Shown piece by piece: positions 1-8,120 of a stretch of DNA of 64,000 nt (position 1 is its first letter; every line of letters starts with the position of its first letter). Below the pieces are notes generated by a model that saw only the letters and a program-made list of their open reading frames with translations, searched no databases and was not told the DNA's origin. The position numbers and the translations under genes are program-made. Origin of the DNA: Desulfovibrio sp. Huiquan2017 (GTDB lineage: Bacteria > Desulfobacterota > Desulfovibrionia > Desulfovibrionales > Desulfovibrionaceae); the NCBI RefSeq assembly GCF_017351175.1, contig NZ_JAFMPN010000015.1:56522-120521 (forward strand). Direction: 5' to 3'.

Positions 1-1
1 G

Positions 2-769
2 GTCCATCAGGTCCCCGAGGGATCGCGCTACGCCAAGGGCGGGCACGTCAACAACCTCCTGCCGCTGGACAAGGACGAACATATCGCCACCTGTCTGTCG
101 CTCCGGGAGTTCACGGACGACCGCTTCTTCCTGTTCGTGACCAAGAAGGGCATGATCAAGCGTTCGTCCATCGGCCTGTACGGCAATTGCCGGACCACCG
201 GCATCCGCGCCGTGAATCTGCGCGATCATGACGAACTCATGGATGTGCGCGAGATCGAGCCGGATGTGGATTGCATCCTGGTCAGCCGCGACGGCTCGGC
301 CATCCGCTTCAACATCAATGATGCCCGACCCATGGGGCGCGCCACGGCGGGCGTCAAGGGCATGGCCCTGCGGCCCAATGACGAAGTCGTGTCCTGCGTG
401 GTCACCGGTGATGCCGAGCGCGACCAGTTGCTGACCGTCAGCGAGGGCGGCTACGGCAAGCGCACGACCATCGACCAGTACCGGGTCCAGACGCGCGGCG
501 GCAAGGGCATCCTGAACATGCGCCTGACCAACAAGACCGGCAAGGTCATCGGGGCGTGCATGGTCAACGAGTCCGACGACGTGATTCTGTTGACTTCCCA
601 GAACAAGATCATCCGCATGTCCGTGTCCGAGGTCAGCCAGACGCGCGGCCGGGCCACTCAGGGCGTGCGGCTGGTGCGTATGGACGACGACAACAAGGTC
701 ATCGGCTTCGATCTCGTCATGGACGAGGACGAGGACCTGAACGAGGCCCTGATTGAGGCCCGGCCTTAA
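2..769 (+). CDS. gyrA: DNA gyrase subunit A, C-terminal part (5' end outside window)
   Basis: This is the 3' portion of gyrA; the reading frame is open from base 2, so the start lies upstream of the window. The translated part is the GyrA C-terminal beta-pinwheel, which wraps DNA and gives gyrase its negative supercoiling activity. Blade-type repeats are visible (for example VPEGSRYAKGG and SQTRGRATQGVRLV), together with a GyrA-box-like QTRGGKG encoded near 488-508, which matches the QRRGGKG box known to be needed for wrapping. The tail is short and acidic (DEDEDLNEALIEARP). The next gene starts 7 bases after the stop, so the two are probably co-transcribed. The identification is very secure; only completeness is limited. 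Confidence 0.96.
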   Translation, partial: VHQVPEGSRYAKGGHVNNLLPLDKDEHIATCLSLREFTDDRFFLFVTKKGMIKRSSIGLYGNCRTTGIRAVNLRDHDELMDVREIEPDVDCILVSRDGSAIRFNINDARPMGRATAGVKGMALRPNDEVVSCVVTGDAERDQLLTVSEGGYGKRTTIDQYRVQTRGGKGILNMRLTNKTGKVIGACMVNESDDVILLTSQNKIIRMSVSEVSQTRGRATQGVRLVRMDDDNKVIGFDLVMDEDEDLNEALIEARP

Positions 770-776
770 GGACACG

Positions 777-1601
777 ATGCGACGCATACTCGTGCTGATA
801 TTGCTGGCCGCGACGGTATTGACCGTCGCGGCCTGCTCTTCACCCACTTCGCCCGGTCAGGAAGACATCGAGCGGGCGCGTGATTCCTATTCCAAGGGGT
901 TCTACCTCGAAGCGGAAAAGGATTTCGAGCGCTATCTTCAGGTGGAGCCCCAGGGGAAATTCCGCAAAGAGGCCTGGGACCGGCTGGCCGAAATAGCGGT
1001 CTCCATCAAGGGAGACTATGACCGGGCCGTGGTCCTGCTCGAAGCCATGTATCTCGAATTGGGCGGCGATCAGGACACAGCCTGGAAGATCATGTTTCAA
1101 CTGGGCGAGGTTTATTCAGATTTGGATAACAATTCAAAGGCTATAGAGGCATTTGAAAAATGTCTGGCCCATGCCCAGGGCAACCCGGAACACACCTATA
1201 AGACCCAATTGCGCATGGCCCGGCTCTACCGGAGCATGGGCAGTTACGACCTGGTTGCCGCCACCCTGGAAAATTGCGCCGATTCGGCCACGGACGACGA
1301 GGCGAAAGCACGTTGCCTGTACGAACTGGCCCAGAGTTACACCTTCATTTCCAGTTGGTCACAGGCGTCCAAGACACTGAATTCACTGCTCAAGCTCAAG
1401 CATATTTCGGATGAGACCCGCGCATTGGCCATCTTTCTGGAGGCGGACATAGCCGAGAATGATCGGGATTATATCCAGGCCCGTAAATTGCTTGAATCCA
1501 TTTTGCGCACCTATCCGAATCCCAAGGTGGTGGAGACCCGGCTGGCCAATCTGCCCGAGGTTGTTCCCGAGCCGCTGCCCCTGGTGCCTCCCAAGCTGTG
1601 A
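777..1601 (+). CDS. TPR-repeat lipoprotein
   Basis: A 274-residue protein with a lipoprotein signal peptide: a hydrophobic stretch ends in the lipobox TVAAC, with C20 as the predicted lipidated residue. The rest is helical with tetratricopeptide-like repeats (for example ARDSYSKGFYLEAEKDFERYL near the start and a DLDNNSKAIEAFEKCL repeat in the middle), giving a BamD/YbgF-like appearance, and it ends in a proline-rich tail. I chose the ATG at 777 over an in-frame upstream start at 753 because it places the signal peptide at the N terminus and avoids overlap with gyrA. Known TPR lipoproteins of this type act as scaffolds at the outer membrane or periplasm; the specific partner here cannot be told from sequence. 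Confidence 0.85.
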   Translation: MRRILVLILLAATVLTVAACSSPTSPGQEDIERARDSYSKGFYLEAEKDFERYLQVEPQGKFRKEAWDRLAEIAVSIKGDYDRAVVLLEAMYLELGGDQDTAWKIMFQLGEVYSDLDNNSKAIEAFEKCLAHAQGNPEHTYKTQLRMARLYRSMGSYDLVAATLENCADSATDDEAKARCLYELAQSYTFISSWSQASKTLNSLLKLKHISDETRALAIFLEADIAENDRDYIQARKLLESILRTYPNPKVVETRLANLPEVVPEPLPLVPPKL

Positions 1602-1673
1602 GCCGGATTCGGCGGGTTCGCTGAATTGGTGTATGACGGCGACCCCGTCCCGATGACAACCCGAGAGTGACCC

Positions 1674-2783
1674 GTGAAGATCGCCCTGTGCACCCCGTTC
1701 AAACCGCTGGACAATCCGTCCGTGTCCGGCGATGTGACCATTGTTCGTGACCTGCGTGACGCGCTGGCGGACTTGGGTCACGAGGTGCTCCCCATGCCTT
1801 TTTTCCCGGCCAAGGAAATCTGGAAACACCCCGGCCGCTGGTCCGGCGCATATCGGGCCATTTCGCGCATGACCGAGGCGGCGCGCGGCTGCGAGGCCTG
1901 GCTGACCTACAACTCCTACTACAAGGCGCCGGACGTCTTCGGTTCGGCCTGCGCGGCCCGGCTGGCCATTCCCTACGCCATATTCCAGGCGAGTTATGCG
2001 GTGAACCGGGGTAATAAGCTCGCGACCTGGCCGGGGTACCGGCTGAACCGTCGGGCCATGCTCCGGGCGGACCACATCTTCTGCAACCGGGCCAACGACC
2101 TGCGCGGCTGCGCAAAGCTTTTGCCGCCGGACCGTTACTCCCCCGTTCGTCCCGGGTTGCCTGTTGGCCTGCTGGCGCGCGACCAGGAGGCCGGAACTAG
2201 GCTGCGCAAGGAGTGGGGCGCCATGAACGCGCGCGTGGTTCTCAGCGCGGCCATGATGCGCGCGGGGGTCAAGGCCGAGGGGTTGCGCTGGGTATTTCGG
2301 GCCTGTGCGGAACTCGTCGAGCGGGGCCGCGACATCGTCCTGGGCGTGGCCGGAGACGGCCCGTGCCGGGCGGAACTGGAATCCGAGGCCCGCAAGCTGC
2401 TGGGTGGGCGGGTCCACTTTCTCGGTCTGGTGGAGCGGGAACTGCTGGGCGGTTTTTTCGCGGCGGGCGACCTGTTCGCCTTTCCCGGCCTGAAGGAAAG
2501 CGTGGGCATGGTCTACCTGGAAGCCCAGCTTTGCGGGCTACCTGTGGTGGCCACGGATGACGAGGGCGCGCCCCAGGTGGTGGCCCACAACCGCACCGGG
2601 TTGATCACTGGTGCGACCATCGAGAATTTCACCCGGGGCGTGGACGAACTGGTCCGCGACCCGGAGCGGTGCGCGGCCCTGGCGGCCAACGCGCCGCATT
2701 ACGTCACCGAAGAACACGACGCGCGGCGCAACTACGGCTATGTGGCCGCGACCCTGCGCCGACTGGCCGAAGCGAGGGCCTGA
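1674..2783 (+). CDS. GT4-type glycosyltransferase
   Basis: A 369-residue group 1 (GT4, GT-B fold) glycosyltransferase. The N terminus (KIALCTPFKPLDNPSVSGDV) is the first Rossmann domain, and a classic EX7E motif (E-SVGMVYL-E, about residues 275-283) followed by GLPVVATDDEG marks the nucleotide-sugar-binding C-terminal domain. The start is a GTG at 1674. The downstream phosphatase gene begins 2 bases after the stop and a second glycosyltransferase follows, so the three form one operon, plausibly for a surface or storage glycan. Sugar donor and acceptor cannot be deduced. Confidence 0.88.
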   Translation: MKIALCTPFKPLDNPSVSGDVTIVRDLRDALADLGHEVLPMPFFPAKEIWKHPGRWSGAYRAISRMTEAARGCEAWLTYNSYYKAPDVFGSACAARLAIPYAIFQASYAVNRGNKLATWPGYRLNRRAMLRADHIFCNRANDLRGCAKLLPPDRYSPVRPGLPVGLLARDQEAGTRLRKEWGAMNARVVLSAAMMRAGVKAEGLRWVFRACAELVERGRDIVLGVAGDGPCRAELESEARKLLGGRVHFLGLVERELLGGFFAAGDLFAFPGLKESVGMVYLEAQLCGLPVVATDDEGAPQVVAHNRTGLITGATIENFTRGVDELVRDPERCAALAANAPHYVTEEHDARRNYGYVAATLRRLAEARA

Positions 2784-2785
2784 AC

Positions 2786-3379
2786 ATGACGACATATTTC
2801 TGCATGCGCCACGGATTGACCGAATGGAACCGCGCTTGCCGCATCCAGGGGAACACCGATGTCCCCCTCTGTGAGGAAGGGCGCGACATGGCCCGTAAAT
2901 GGGGCCGATCCCTGGCCGGGGAGGGGTTCGACTGCATCCTGACCAGCACGCTCGACCGGGCCCGGGAGACCGGCGCGCTGGTCAACGAGATTCTGGGCCT
3001 GCCCACGTTCGAGGACGAACGGCTGGGCGAGCAGGATTGGGGCGACTGGACCGGTCTGACCAAGGATGAACTCAAGGCCCTGCGCAAGGAGGTCCGCCGC
3101 GAGGAGCACAAGGGCTTCGGCTTCCGGCCGGAGGGCGGGGAGAGCCGCGATGAAGTGCTTTTCCGGGCCTGTGACGCGCTTATTGAATTTGCCGCCGAGC
3201 ACCCCGGCGAATCCGTGCTGGTGGTCACCCACAATGGGGTCCTGCGCTGTCTGGCCCACGCGCTGTCCGGCTCGGACTTCCTGCCCGGCGATCCGGTGGC
3301 CTATCTTCCGTACCGCCTGCACCGCATCGAATGCATCGACAATGAACTCGCCCTGGGCGAGCTGAACATGGAGCTATAA
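2786..3379 (+). CDS. Histidine phosphatase family protein (phosphoglycerate mutase-like)
   Basis: A 197-residue member of the histidine phosphatase superfamily (branch 1). The catalytic RHG motif is at residues 8-10 (CMRHGLTEWN), a second histidine is in VVTHNGVLRC near residue 150, and the acidic ERLGEQDWGDW segment lies between them. The ATG at 2786 is used because it puts the RHG motif at the usual distance from the N terminus; the open frame extends further upstream inside the glycosyltransferase gene. The TAA stop overlaps the ATG of the next gene by one base (TAATG), indicating translational coupling with two glycosyltransferases. It may dephosphorylate a sugar or cofactor intermediate; the substrate is unknown. 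Confidence 0.88.
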   Translation: MTTYFCMRHGLTEWNRACRIQGNTDVPLCEEGRDMARKWGRSLAGEGFDCILTSTLDRARETGALVNEILGLPTFEDERLGEQDWGDWTGLTKDELKALRKEVRREEHKGFGFRPEGGESRDEVLFRACDALIEFAAEHPGESVLVVTHNGVLRCLAHALSGSDFLPGDPVAYLPYRLHRIECIDNELALGELNMEL

Positions 3380-4539
3380 TGCGCATCGTCTTCTATTGCC
3401 AGCACGTGCTCGGCGTGGGCCATATGTTCCGGTCCCTGGAAATCGTCAAGGCCTTGAAAAATCATGAGGTCATTTTGGTCACTGGCGGGGCGGAGGTGGA
3501 TTTCGATCCGCCCGCCAACATGACCCGCGTGCAGTTGCCCGGCCTGATGATGGACGCCAAATTCACCCGCTTCATCCCGCTTGAGGACGGGGCCGAGGTG
3601 GACGAAGTCCTGGTTCGCCGCCTGCGCCTGTTCAAGGAGATCATGGCGAAATACCGGCCCGACATCTTCATGGTTGAACTCTTTCCCTTTGGACGGAAGA
3701 AATTCCGCTTCGAACTCCTGCCCATCCTCAAGAAGGTCCGCAAGGGCGAATACGGTCCCTGCCGATCAGTCTGCTCCGTGCGCGATATCCTGGTGGAAAA
3801 AAAAGACATGCAGCGCCAGGTGGAGCGGGTCCACGGTTATCTGAATCCCAATTTCGACCACGTCCTGGTCCACTCGGACCCCAACCTGGTCCGTCTGGAC
3901 GAGACCTTTCCCGGCGTGGAGGGCATCGTCCCCGAAGTCCATTACACCGGCTACGTGGCCCGTAAGCCCGATCCGGCCGAAACCGCGCGGCTGGCCGATG
4001 AACTGCGTCTCGACGAGACCCCGCTGGTGGTCGTGTCCGTGGGCGGCGGGCATATCGGCCGCGACCTGCTGCGCGGGGCCCTGGCCGCCTCGCCCATCCT
4101 GCACCGGACCCATCCGCACCGGCTGGCCGTGTTCACAGGCCCCTATGTCGAGGAAGACGAGTTCGCCCATCTGCAAACCCTGGCCGAAGCGCATCCGCAC
4201 ATCACGGTCCGGCGTTTCACCAAGCGCTTTTTGGCCTACCTGGACCTGGCCCGTCTGTCGGTCTCGTTGGGCGGCTACAACACCACCATGAACCTGCTGG
4301 CCACCAACACCTTCGGGCTCATGTATCCATTCCTCCAGAACCGCGAGCAGAACATGCGCGCCCGGCGTATTGAGCAAAAGGGCGGCCTCAAGGTTATCAC
4401 CCAGGATGATCTCGGCCCGGAACGGCTGGCCGGGTTGATGCGCGACGGCCTGGACCGCAAGGCCGCGCCGCTCGGCCTCAACCTGGACGGGGCCGCCAAT
4501 TCGGCGCGTCTCCTTGAGAAAATCCACGCCGCCATGTAG
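3379..4539 (+). CDS. Predicted glycosyltransferase (COG4671 / GT28-like)
   Basis: A 386-residue protein that resembles the predicted glycosyltransferases of COG4671 and the MurG/GT28 fold. It opens with CQHVLGVGHMFRSLEIVKAL, where the GxGHxxRS pattern is typical, has a central VSVGGGHIGRDLL turn that begins the C-terminal domain, and a late SLGGYNTTMNLLATN segment resembling the donor-binding loop. It is translationally coupled to the preceding histidine phosphatase (TAATG overlap). The role is presumably the second sugar transfer of the operon product. The family is clear; the substrate is unknown. Confidence 0.8.
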   Translation: MRIVFYCQHVLGVGHMFRSLEIVKALKNHEVILVTGGAEVDFDPPANMTRVQLPGLMMDAKFTRFIPLEDGAEVDEVLVRRLRLFKEIMAKYRPDIFMVELFPFGRKKFRFELLPILKKVRKGEYGPCRSVCSVRDILVEKKDMQRQVERVHGYLNPNFDHVLVHSDPNLVRLDETFPGVEGIVPEVHYTGYVARKPDPAETARLADELRLDETPLVVVSVGGGHIGRDLLRGALAASPILHRTHPHRLAVFTGPYVEEDEFAHLQTLAEAHPHITVRRFTKRFLAYLDLARLSVSLGGYNTTMNLLATNTFGLMYPFLQNREQNMRARRIEQKGGLKVITQDDLGPERLAGLMRDGLDRKAAPLGLNLDGAANSARLLEKIHAAM

Positions 4540-4614
4540 TTCTCCGCCCGGGCCACTTTCCTGTCGTCACCGGCCGCTCCGCAGGGTATACTGCCTGCAA
4601 GCAAAGGAGTGTAC

Positions 4615-5379
4615 ATGCTGCTCAAGGACAAGAAAGCCCTCATCTTCGGCGTGGTCAACGACCGCTCCATAGCCTACGGCATCGCCCGACAACTCCGGGA
4701 GCACGGCGCGCGTCTGGCCTTCAGTTACGCCGCCGACCCCATCGAGCGCCGCCTGGCCCCCATCTGCGAGGAACTCGGCGGCGAGTTCCTGTACAAATGC
4801 GACGTCGCCAACGATGACGAAATAGCCGCGGGCGCCGACCTCGTGCGCGAAAAATGGGGCGATGTGGACATACTCGTCCACTCCATCGCCTACGCCAACC
4901 GCGAAGACCTCAAGGGACGGTTCATCGACACCAGCCGGGAAGGCTACAAGGTCGCCCTGGACGTGTCCTCCTACTCCCTGGTCGCCCTGTGTCGCGCCTT
5001 CGAGCCCCTGCTCAACCCCGGTGCGTCCGTGTTGACCATGAGCTATTACGGCTCGGGCAAGGTCGTGGCCAACTATAACGCCATGGGCGTGGCCAAGGCC
5101 GCCCTCGAAGCCTGCGTGCGGTATCTGGCCGTGGACCTGGGCGAAAAGGGCGTGCGCATCAACGCCATCTCCGCCGGGCCCGTCAAGACCATGGCCGCCT
5201 CCGGCATTTCCGGTTTCAAGACCATCCTCGGCCGTATTGAGGAAAAGGCGCCTCTGCGCCGGAACATCACCATCGACGATGTGGGCAAATGCGCCTTGTA
5301 TCTCGCTTCGGATCTGTCCTCCGGCACGACCGGCGACGTGGTCTTCGTTGACTCGGGATACAACATCATGGGCGTGTAG
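4615..5379 (+). CDS. fabI: Enoyl-[acyl-carrier-protein] reductase [NADH]
   Basis: A 254-residue short-chain dehydrogenase of the FabI type, catalysing the last reduction of each fatty acid elongation cycle (trans-2-enoyl-ACP to acyl-ACP). The N-terminal GVVNDRSIAYGIA cofactor loop is diagnostic for FabI rather than FabG, and the active site Y-X6-K is seen in YNAMGVAK within a YYGSGKVVANYNAMG stretch. The ATG at 4615 is preferred over a GTG at 4609 because an AAAGGAG ribosome binding site sits just upstream and the protein then begins MLLKDKKALIFG as in homologues. No neighbouring fatty acid genes are visible. Confidence 0.95.
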   Translation: MLLKDKKALIFGVVNDRSIAYGIARQLREHGARLAFSYAADPIERRLAPICEELGGEFLYKCDVANDDEIAAGADLVREKWGDVDILVHSIAYANREDLKGRFIDTSREGYKVALDVSSYSLVALCRAFEPLLNPGASVLTMSYYGSGKVVANYNAMGVAKAALEACVRYLAVDLGEKGVRINAISAGPVKTMAASGISGFKTILGRIEEKAPLRRNITIDDVGKCALYLASDLSSGTTGDVVFVDSGYNIMGV

Positions 5380-5813
5380 GCGCAGTCGGCCTGAATGGGC
5401 GGGGGCCGTCGTTTTCGGCGAGTTCTTGAGTCTCTTCCGGAGGTTTATGAGGGCTTCGGCAGAGGCGAGATATGGGGGATGTCATCCACGGAGCGAAAGT
5501 GCGTGCCGTACGGCGGAAAGCCCGCTCTTCTTCATGCGGGAAATTTTCTCGGAACTCCCTGGCCCCGGCATCGCACGAAGCGACTCGAAAAATCCGGGAC
5601 AGTTGGGATCACCTTGTTTTCAAAGGGCTTTTGATGATGCCAGAAACAATGATCCGGCCTTGCGCCGGGCTTTCATTCCTCTATCCGCAAAAAAAACCAA
5701 AGCCGGGCAGCAGTTTTTCCGTGGCTGACTGCCCGACCTTGGCCGGAGAGGACCTTGTGAGGTCTGGATGAAACGGACCCAAACCCGATTCGGGTCCGCT
5801 GAAAATCGTATGG
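5380..5813. other. Intergenic stretch without a supported gene
   Basis: About 430 bases between fabI and the small minus-strand gene. Several open frames exist, but their translations look random, lack ribosome binding sites and resemble no family. The only structure I see is the hairpin at its right end, listed separately. Confidence 0.5.
5774..5798 (-). terminator. Hairpin downstream of the 58-residue protein gene
   Basis: CGGACCC at 5774-5780 pairs with GGGTCCG at 5792-5798, leaving an 11-base loop. It lies just after the stop of the minus-strand small gene, with only a short TTT tract on that strand, so it is a weak intrinsic terminator candidate. Confidence 0.45.
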
Positions 5814-5990
5814 TTAGACGAGTTGGCTGATGCCGACGCTCAGGACCATGGACACGCAGGTCCAGAAAAGCAGCTTGACCAGGCCGAGGGGGCCGTTGGC
5901 GGCACGGCACATTTCGTTGCTCCACGGTTCACCCGTGGAATCCTCGGGCTGGAACAGGTACGCGAGCACGTTCACGTTGGACTTCTTCAT
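5814..5990 (-). CDS. Small membrane protein (58 aa), unknown function
   Basis: A short gene with a strong ribosome binding site (AAGGAGG, 10 bases before the ATG at 5990). The product begins MKKSNVNVLAYLFQPEDSTG, continues with EPWSNEMCRAANGPLG, and ends with a single hydrophobic segment (about residues 36-57, VKLLFWTCVSMVLSVGISQL) that should span the membrane. Codon use looks normal for the genome. I do not recognise a family. It stands alone between fabI and the tandem LysR genes, on the opposite strand to both. Confidence 0.65.
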   Translation of the reverse strand: MKKSNVNVLAYLFQPEDSTGEPWSNEMCRAANGPLGLVKLLFWTCVSMVLSVGISQLV

Positions 5991-6226
5991 TTCCCCGACC
6001 TCCTTGCATGAACCGTTGAATTAGGGTCAATCTTGATCCTCTGGTATGCGCATATGGGTGACGGGGTCCAATAACTATACGTGACGGCAGTCATCATGAT
6101 TTCTTATGGATTGCGGAGTGCATGACCATTGCATGCACCCGAAGGGAGGCGGGCCGATCACGGAAGGTAAACCGGGCGATACGGAATAGCGATTGCCCCT
6201 TGGAGCGCGTCCGGGTATGTAGGCGC

Positions 6227-7108
6227 ATGGAATTGTATCAATTGAGGACGTTTGTGGCTGTGGCCGAGGAGGGCAACTTCACCCGTGCGGGCAAGCGGGT
6301 GCATGCCACCCAACCCGCTGTTTCCGCGCATATCAAGGCGCTGGAGGAGGAGTTGGGGGTCCGTCTGTTCGACCGGGTGCCGCGCGGCGTGGAATTGACC
6401 CAGGCCGGGGCCGAGCTGGTGCATGACGCCATCGAGGTGCTGGCTGCGGCCCAGACGCTGCAGGCCCGGGCCGTGACGCTCGGCGGCGAGGTGGCGGGCC
6501 AGGTGGCGCTCGGCCTGTGCACGGACCCGGGATTTCTCAAGGCAACCAGTCTCATCGACCTGATGAGCGAACAGTTCCCCAAGCTCAATCTCAAGCTGAT
6601 CCAGTCGCCGTCCGGGGTTATCCTGAGCGAGATCCGGGCGCGCAATCTGGACGCGGGGTTCATTTTTTCGGGCAATCCGTACCGGGATCTGGAGGCCGTC
6701 AAGCTGGCCGAGCCCGAGTATTCGATCATGGGGGCGGCGAGCATCCGCGACGAGTTGGCCGCGGCCGACGCCGAAGGGCTGTCGGCCTTTGCCTGGGTCA
6801 TGCCCGCCAGCCACAGCCCGTTCCGGGAATTGCAGTTGGACATATTCAACAAGTTCGGCATCGTTCCGGCGCGGACTATCGGCGCGGATTCCGAGGAGGT
6901 CATCCGGGCCCTGGTGCTGGAAGGCAAGGCGCTCGCCCTGGTGCGCGAGGACGAAGGGGCGGCCATGCTCGACAGCGGGCTGGCGGCCGAGTGTGCGCTG
7001 GTGGGGCGGCATTCGGTGGAAGTAAATTTCGTGTATCGCAAGGGTGAGGACGACCTGCCGTCCCTGGCGGCGATCATCGAGCTGGTGCGGCGTACCTGGG
7101 AGGTGTGA
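6227..7108 (+). CDS. LysR-family transcriptional regulator (tandem copy 1)
   Basis: A 293-residue LysR-type regulator. The N-terminal winged helix-turn-helix reads MELYQLRTFVAVAEEGNFTRAG followed by the recognition part ATQPAVSAHIKALEEELGVRLF; the remainder is a periplasmic-binding-protein-like effector domain. The ATG at 6227 gives the canonical LysR N terminus; the frame extends 35 codons further upstream without family support. It overlaps the next LysR gene (TGATG), and the two are clear paralogues, with a third copy at 29.8-30.7 kb on the other strand. The target genes are not obvious; the divergent 58-residue membrane protein is one candidate. Confidence 0.9.
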   Translation: MELYQLRTFVAVAEEGNFTRAGKRVHATQPAVSAHIKALEEELGVRLFDRVPRGVELTQAGAELVHDAIEVLAAAQTLQARAVTLGGEVAGQVALGLCTDPGFLKATSLIDLMSEQFPKLNLKLIQSPSGVILSEIRARNLDAGFIFSGNPYRDLEAVKLAEPEYSIMGAASIRDELAAADAEGLSAFAWVMPASHSPFRELQLDIFNKFGIVPARTIGADSEEVIRALVLEGKALALVREDEGAAMLDSGLAAECALVGRHSVEVNFVYRKGEDDLPSLAAIIELVRRTWEV

Positions 7109-7998
7109 TGGAACTGTATCAGCTCAGGACCTTTGTGGCCGTGGCCGAGGAGGGCAACCTGACCAAGGCCGCCGAGCGCATCTACGCCAGCCAGCCTGCG
7201 GTGAGCGGGCATATCAAAGCGCTGGAGGAGGAACTGGGGCTGCCGCTGTTCGTGCGCACCCCGCGCGGCATGCGTCTGACCGAAGCCGGGCAGGGTCTGA
7301 AGCTCAAGGCGGATTCCGTGCTCCTGGCTGCCGAGGACATGGCCAACCTGGCGGCCGGGTATCTGGAGGAGCTGACCGGCTCCGTGACCATCGCCCTGAA
7401 TACGGACACCGGCTTCCTGCGTGTGGCCGAGCTGTCCGAGGCCATGGCCGAGGCTCATCCCAAGATCCGGCTCAAATTTCTGCAGGGTAATTCCGGGTCC
7501 ATTCTCAAGGATGTGCGCGACCGCCGCCTGGACGCGGGCTTCTCCTTTTTCGACAACCGTTACGCCGAGGTCGCCCACATGCCCCTTCGGAAGATTCCGG
7601 TGCGAGTGGTGGCCCCGGCGGCCTGGGCGACCCGGGTGAAGGAATTGCCTCTGGACGAACTGGCGACCCTGCCTTGGGTGCGGCCCAACGACGAATGCCC
7701 GTTCATGAAGGTCCTGGAAGGGGTGTTCGAGGGCTCGGGGATCAGCCTCACCGACTATATCGAGGCGGACTCCGAGGATGTCATCCGTGAGCTGGTGGCC
7801 GCCGGAAAGGGCGTTTCTCTGCTCAAGGAGAGCGACGCGGACGCCATGGTCCGGGACGGTACGGCCGTGATCTGCGAGACCGGCCCGGTTTTGTCCCTGA
7901 ACATCAACTTCGTCTATTCCAAGGGCCGGGCCAACGACCCGATCATTCGCGCCCTGACCGAGGCTGTCGGGACATTGTGGCCTGACGCTCTCCGTTGA
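7108..7998 (+). CDS. LysR-family transcriptional regulator (tandem copy 2)
   Basis: A 296-residue LysR-type regulator beginning MELYQLRTFVAVAEEGNLTK, almost the same N terminus as the preceding gene, with the helix-turn-helix segment ASQPAVSGHIKALEEELGLPLF and an effector-binding domain. The ATG at 7108 overlaps the stop of copy 1, so the pair is translationally coupled and arose by tandem duplication. The effector domains have diverged more than the DNA-binding parts, which suggests similar operators but different ligands (inference). Confidence 0.9.
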   Translation: MELYQLRTFVAVAEEGNLTKAAERIYASQPAVSGHIKALEEELGLPLFVRTPRGMRLTEAGQGLKLKADSVLLAAEDMANLAAGYLEELTGSVTIALNTDTGFLRVAELSEAMAEAHPKIRLKFLQGNSGSILKDVRDRRLDAGFSFFDNRYAEVAHMPLRKIPVRVVAPAAWATRVKELPLDELATLPWVRPNDECPFMKVLEGVFEGSGISLTDYIEADSEDVIRELVAAGKGVSLLKESDADAMVRDGTAVICETGPVLSLNINFVYSKGRANDPIIRALTEAVGTLWPDALR

Positions 7999-8120
7999 GC
8001 CGAGGGTCGCTTCTTCGACCTAGCCCTGAGATTTACTAGAATATAATTCCTTCCCACAGTGGGTGCCAGTAGGCTGAGTTTCGGCAATTGAGCTTCTTCA
8101 TCTTCATAGAGGGGTAAACC

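Noticed and set aside
5380..5813. Short plus-strand frames after fabI (for example 5395-5634 and 5472-5771)
   Set aside because: No ribosome binding sites, random-looking translations and mutual overlap.
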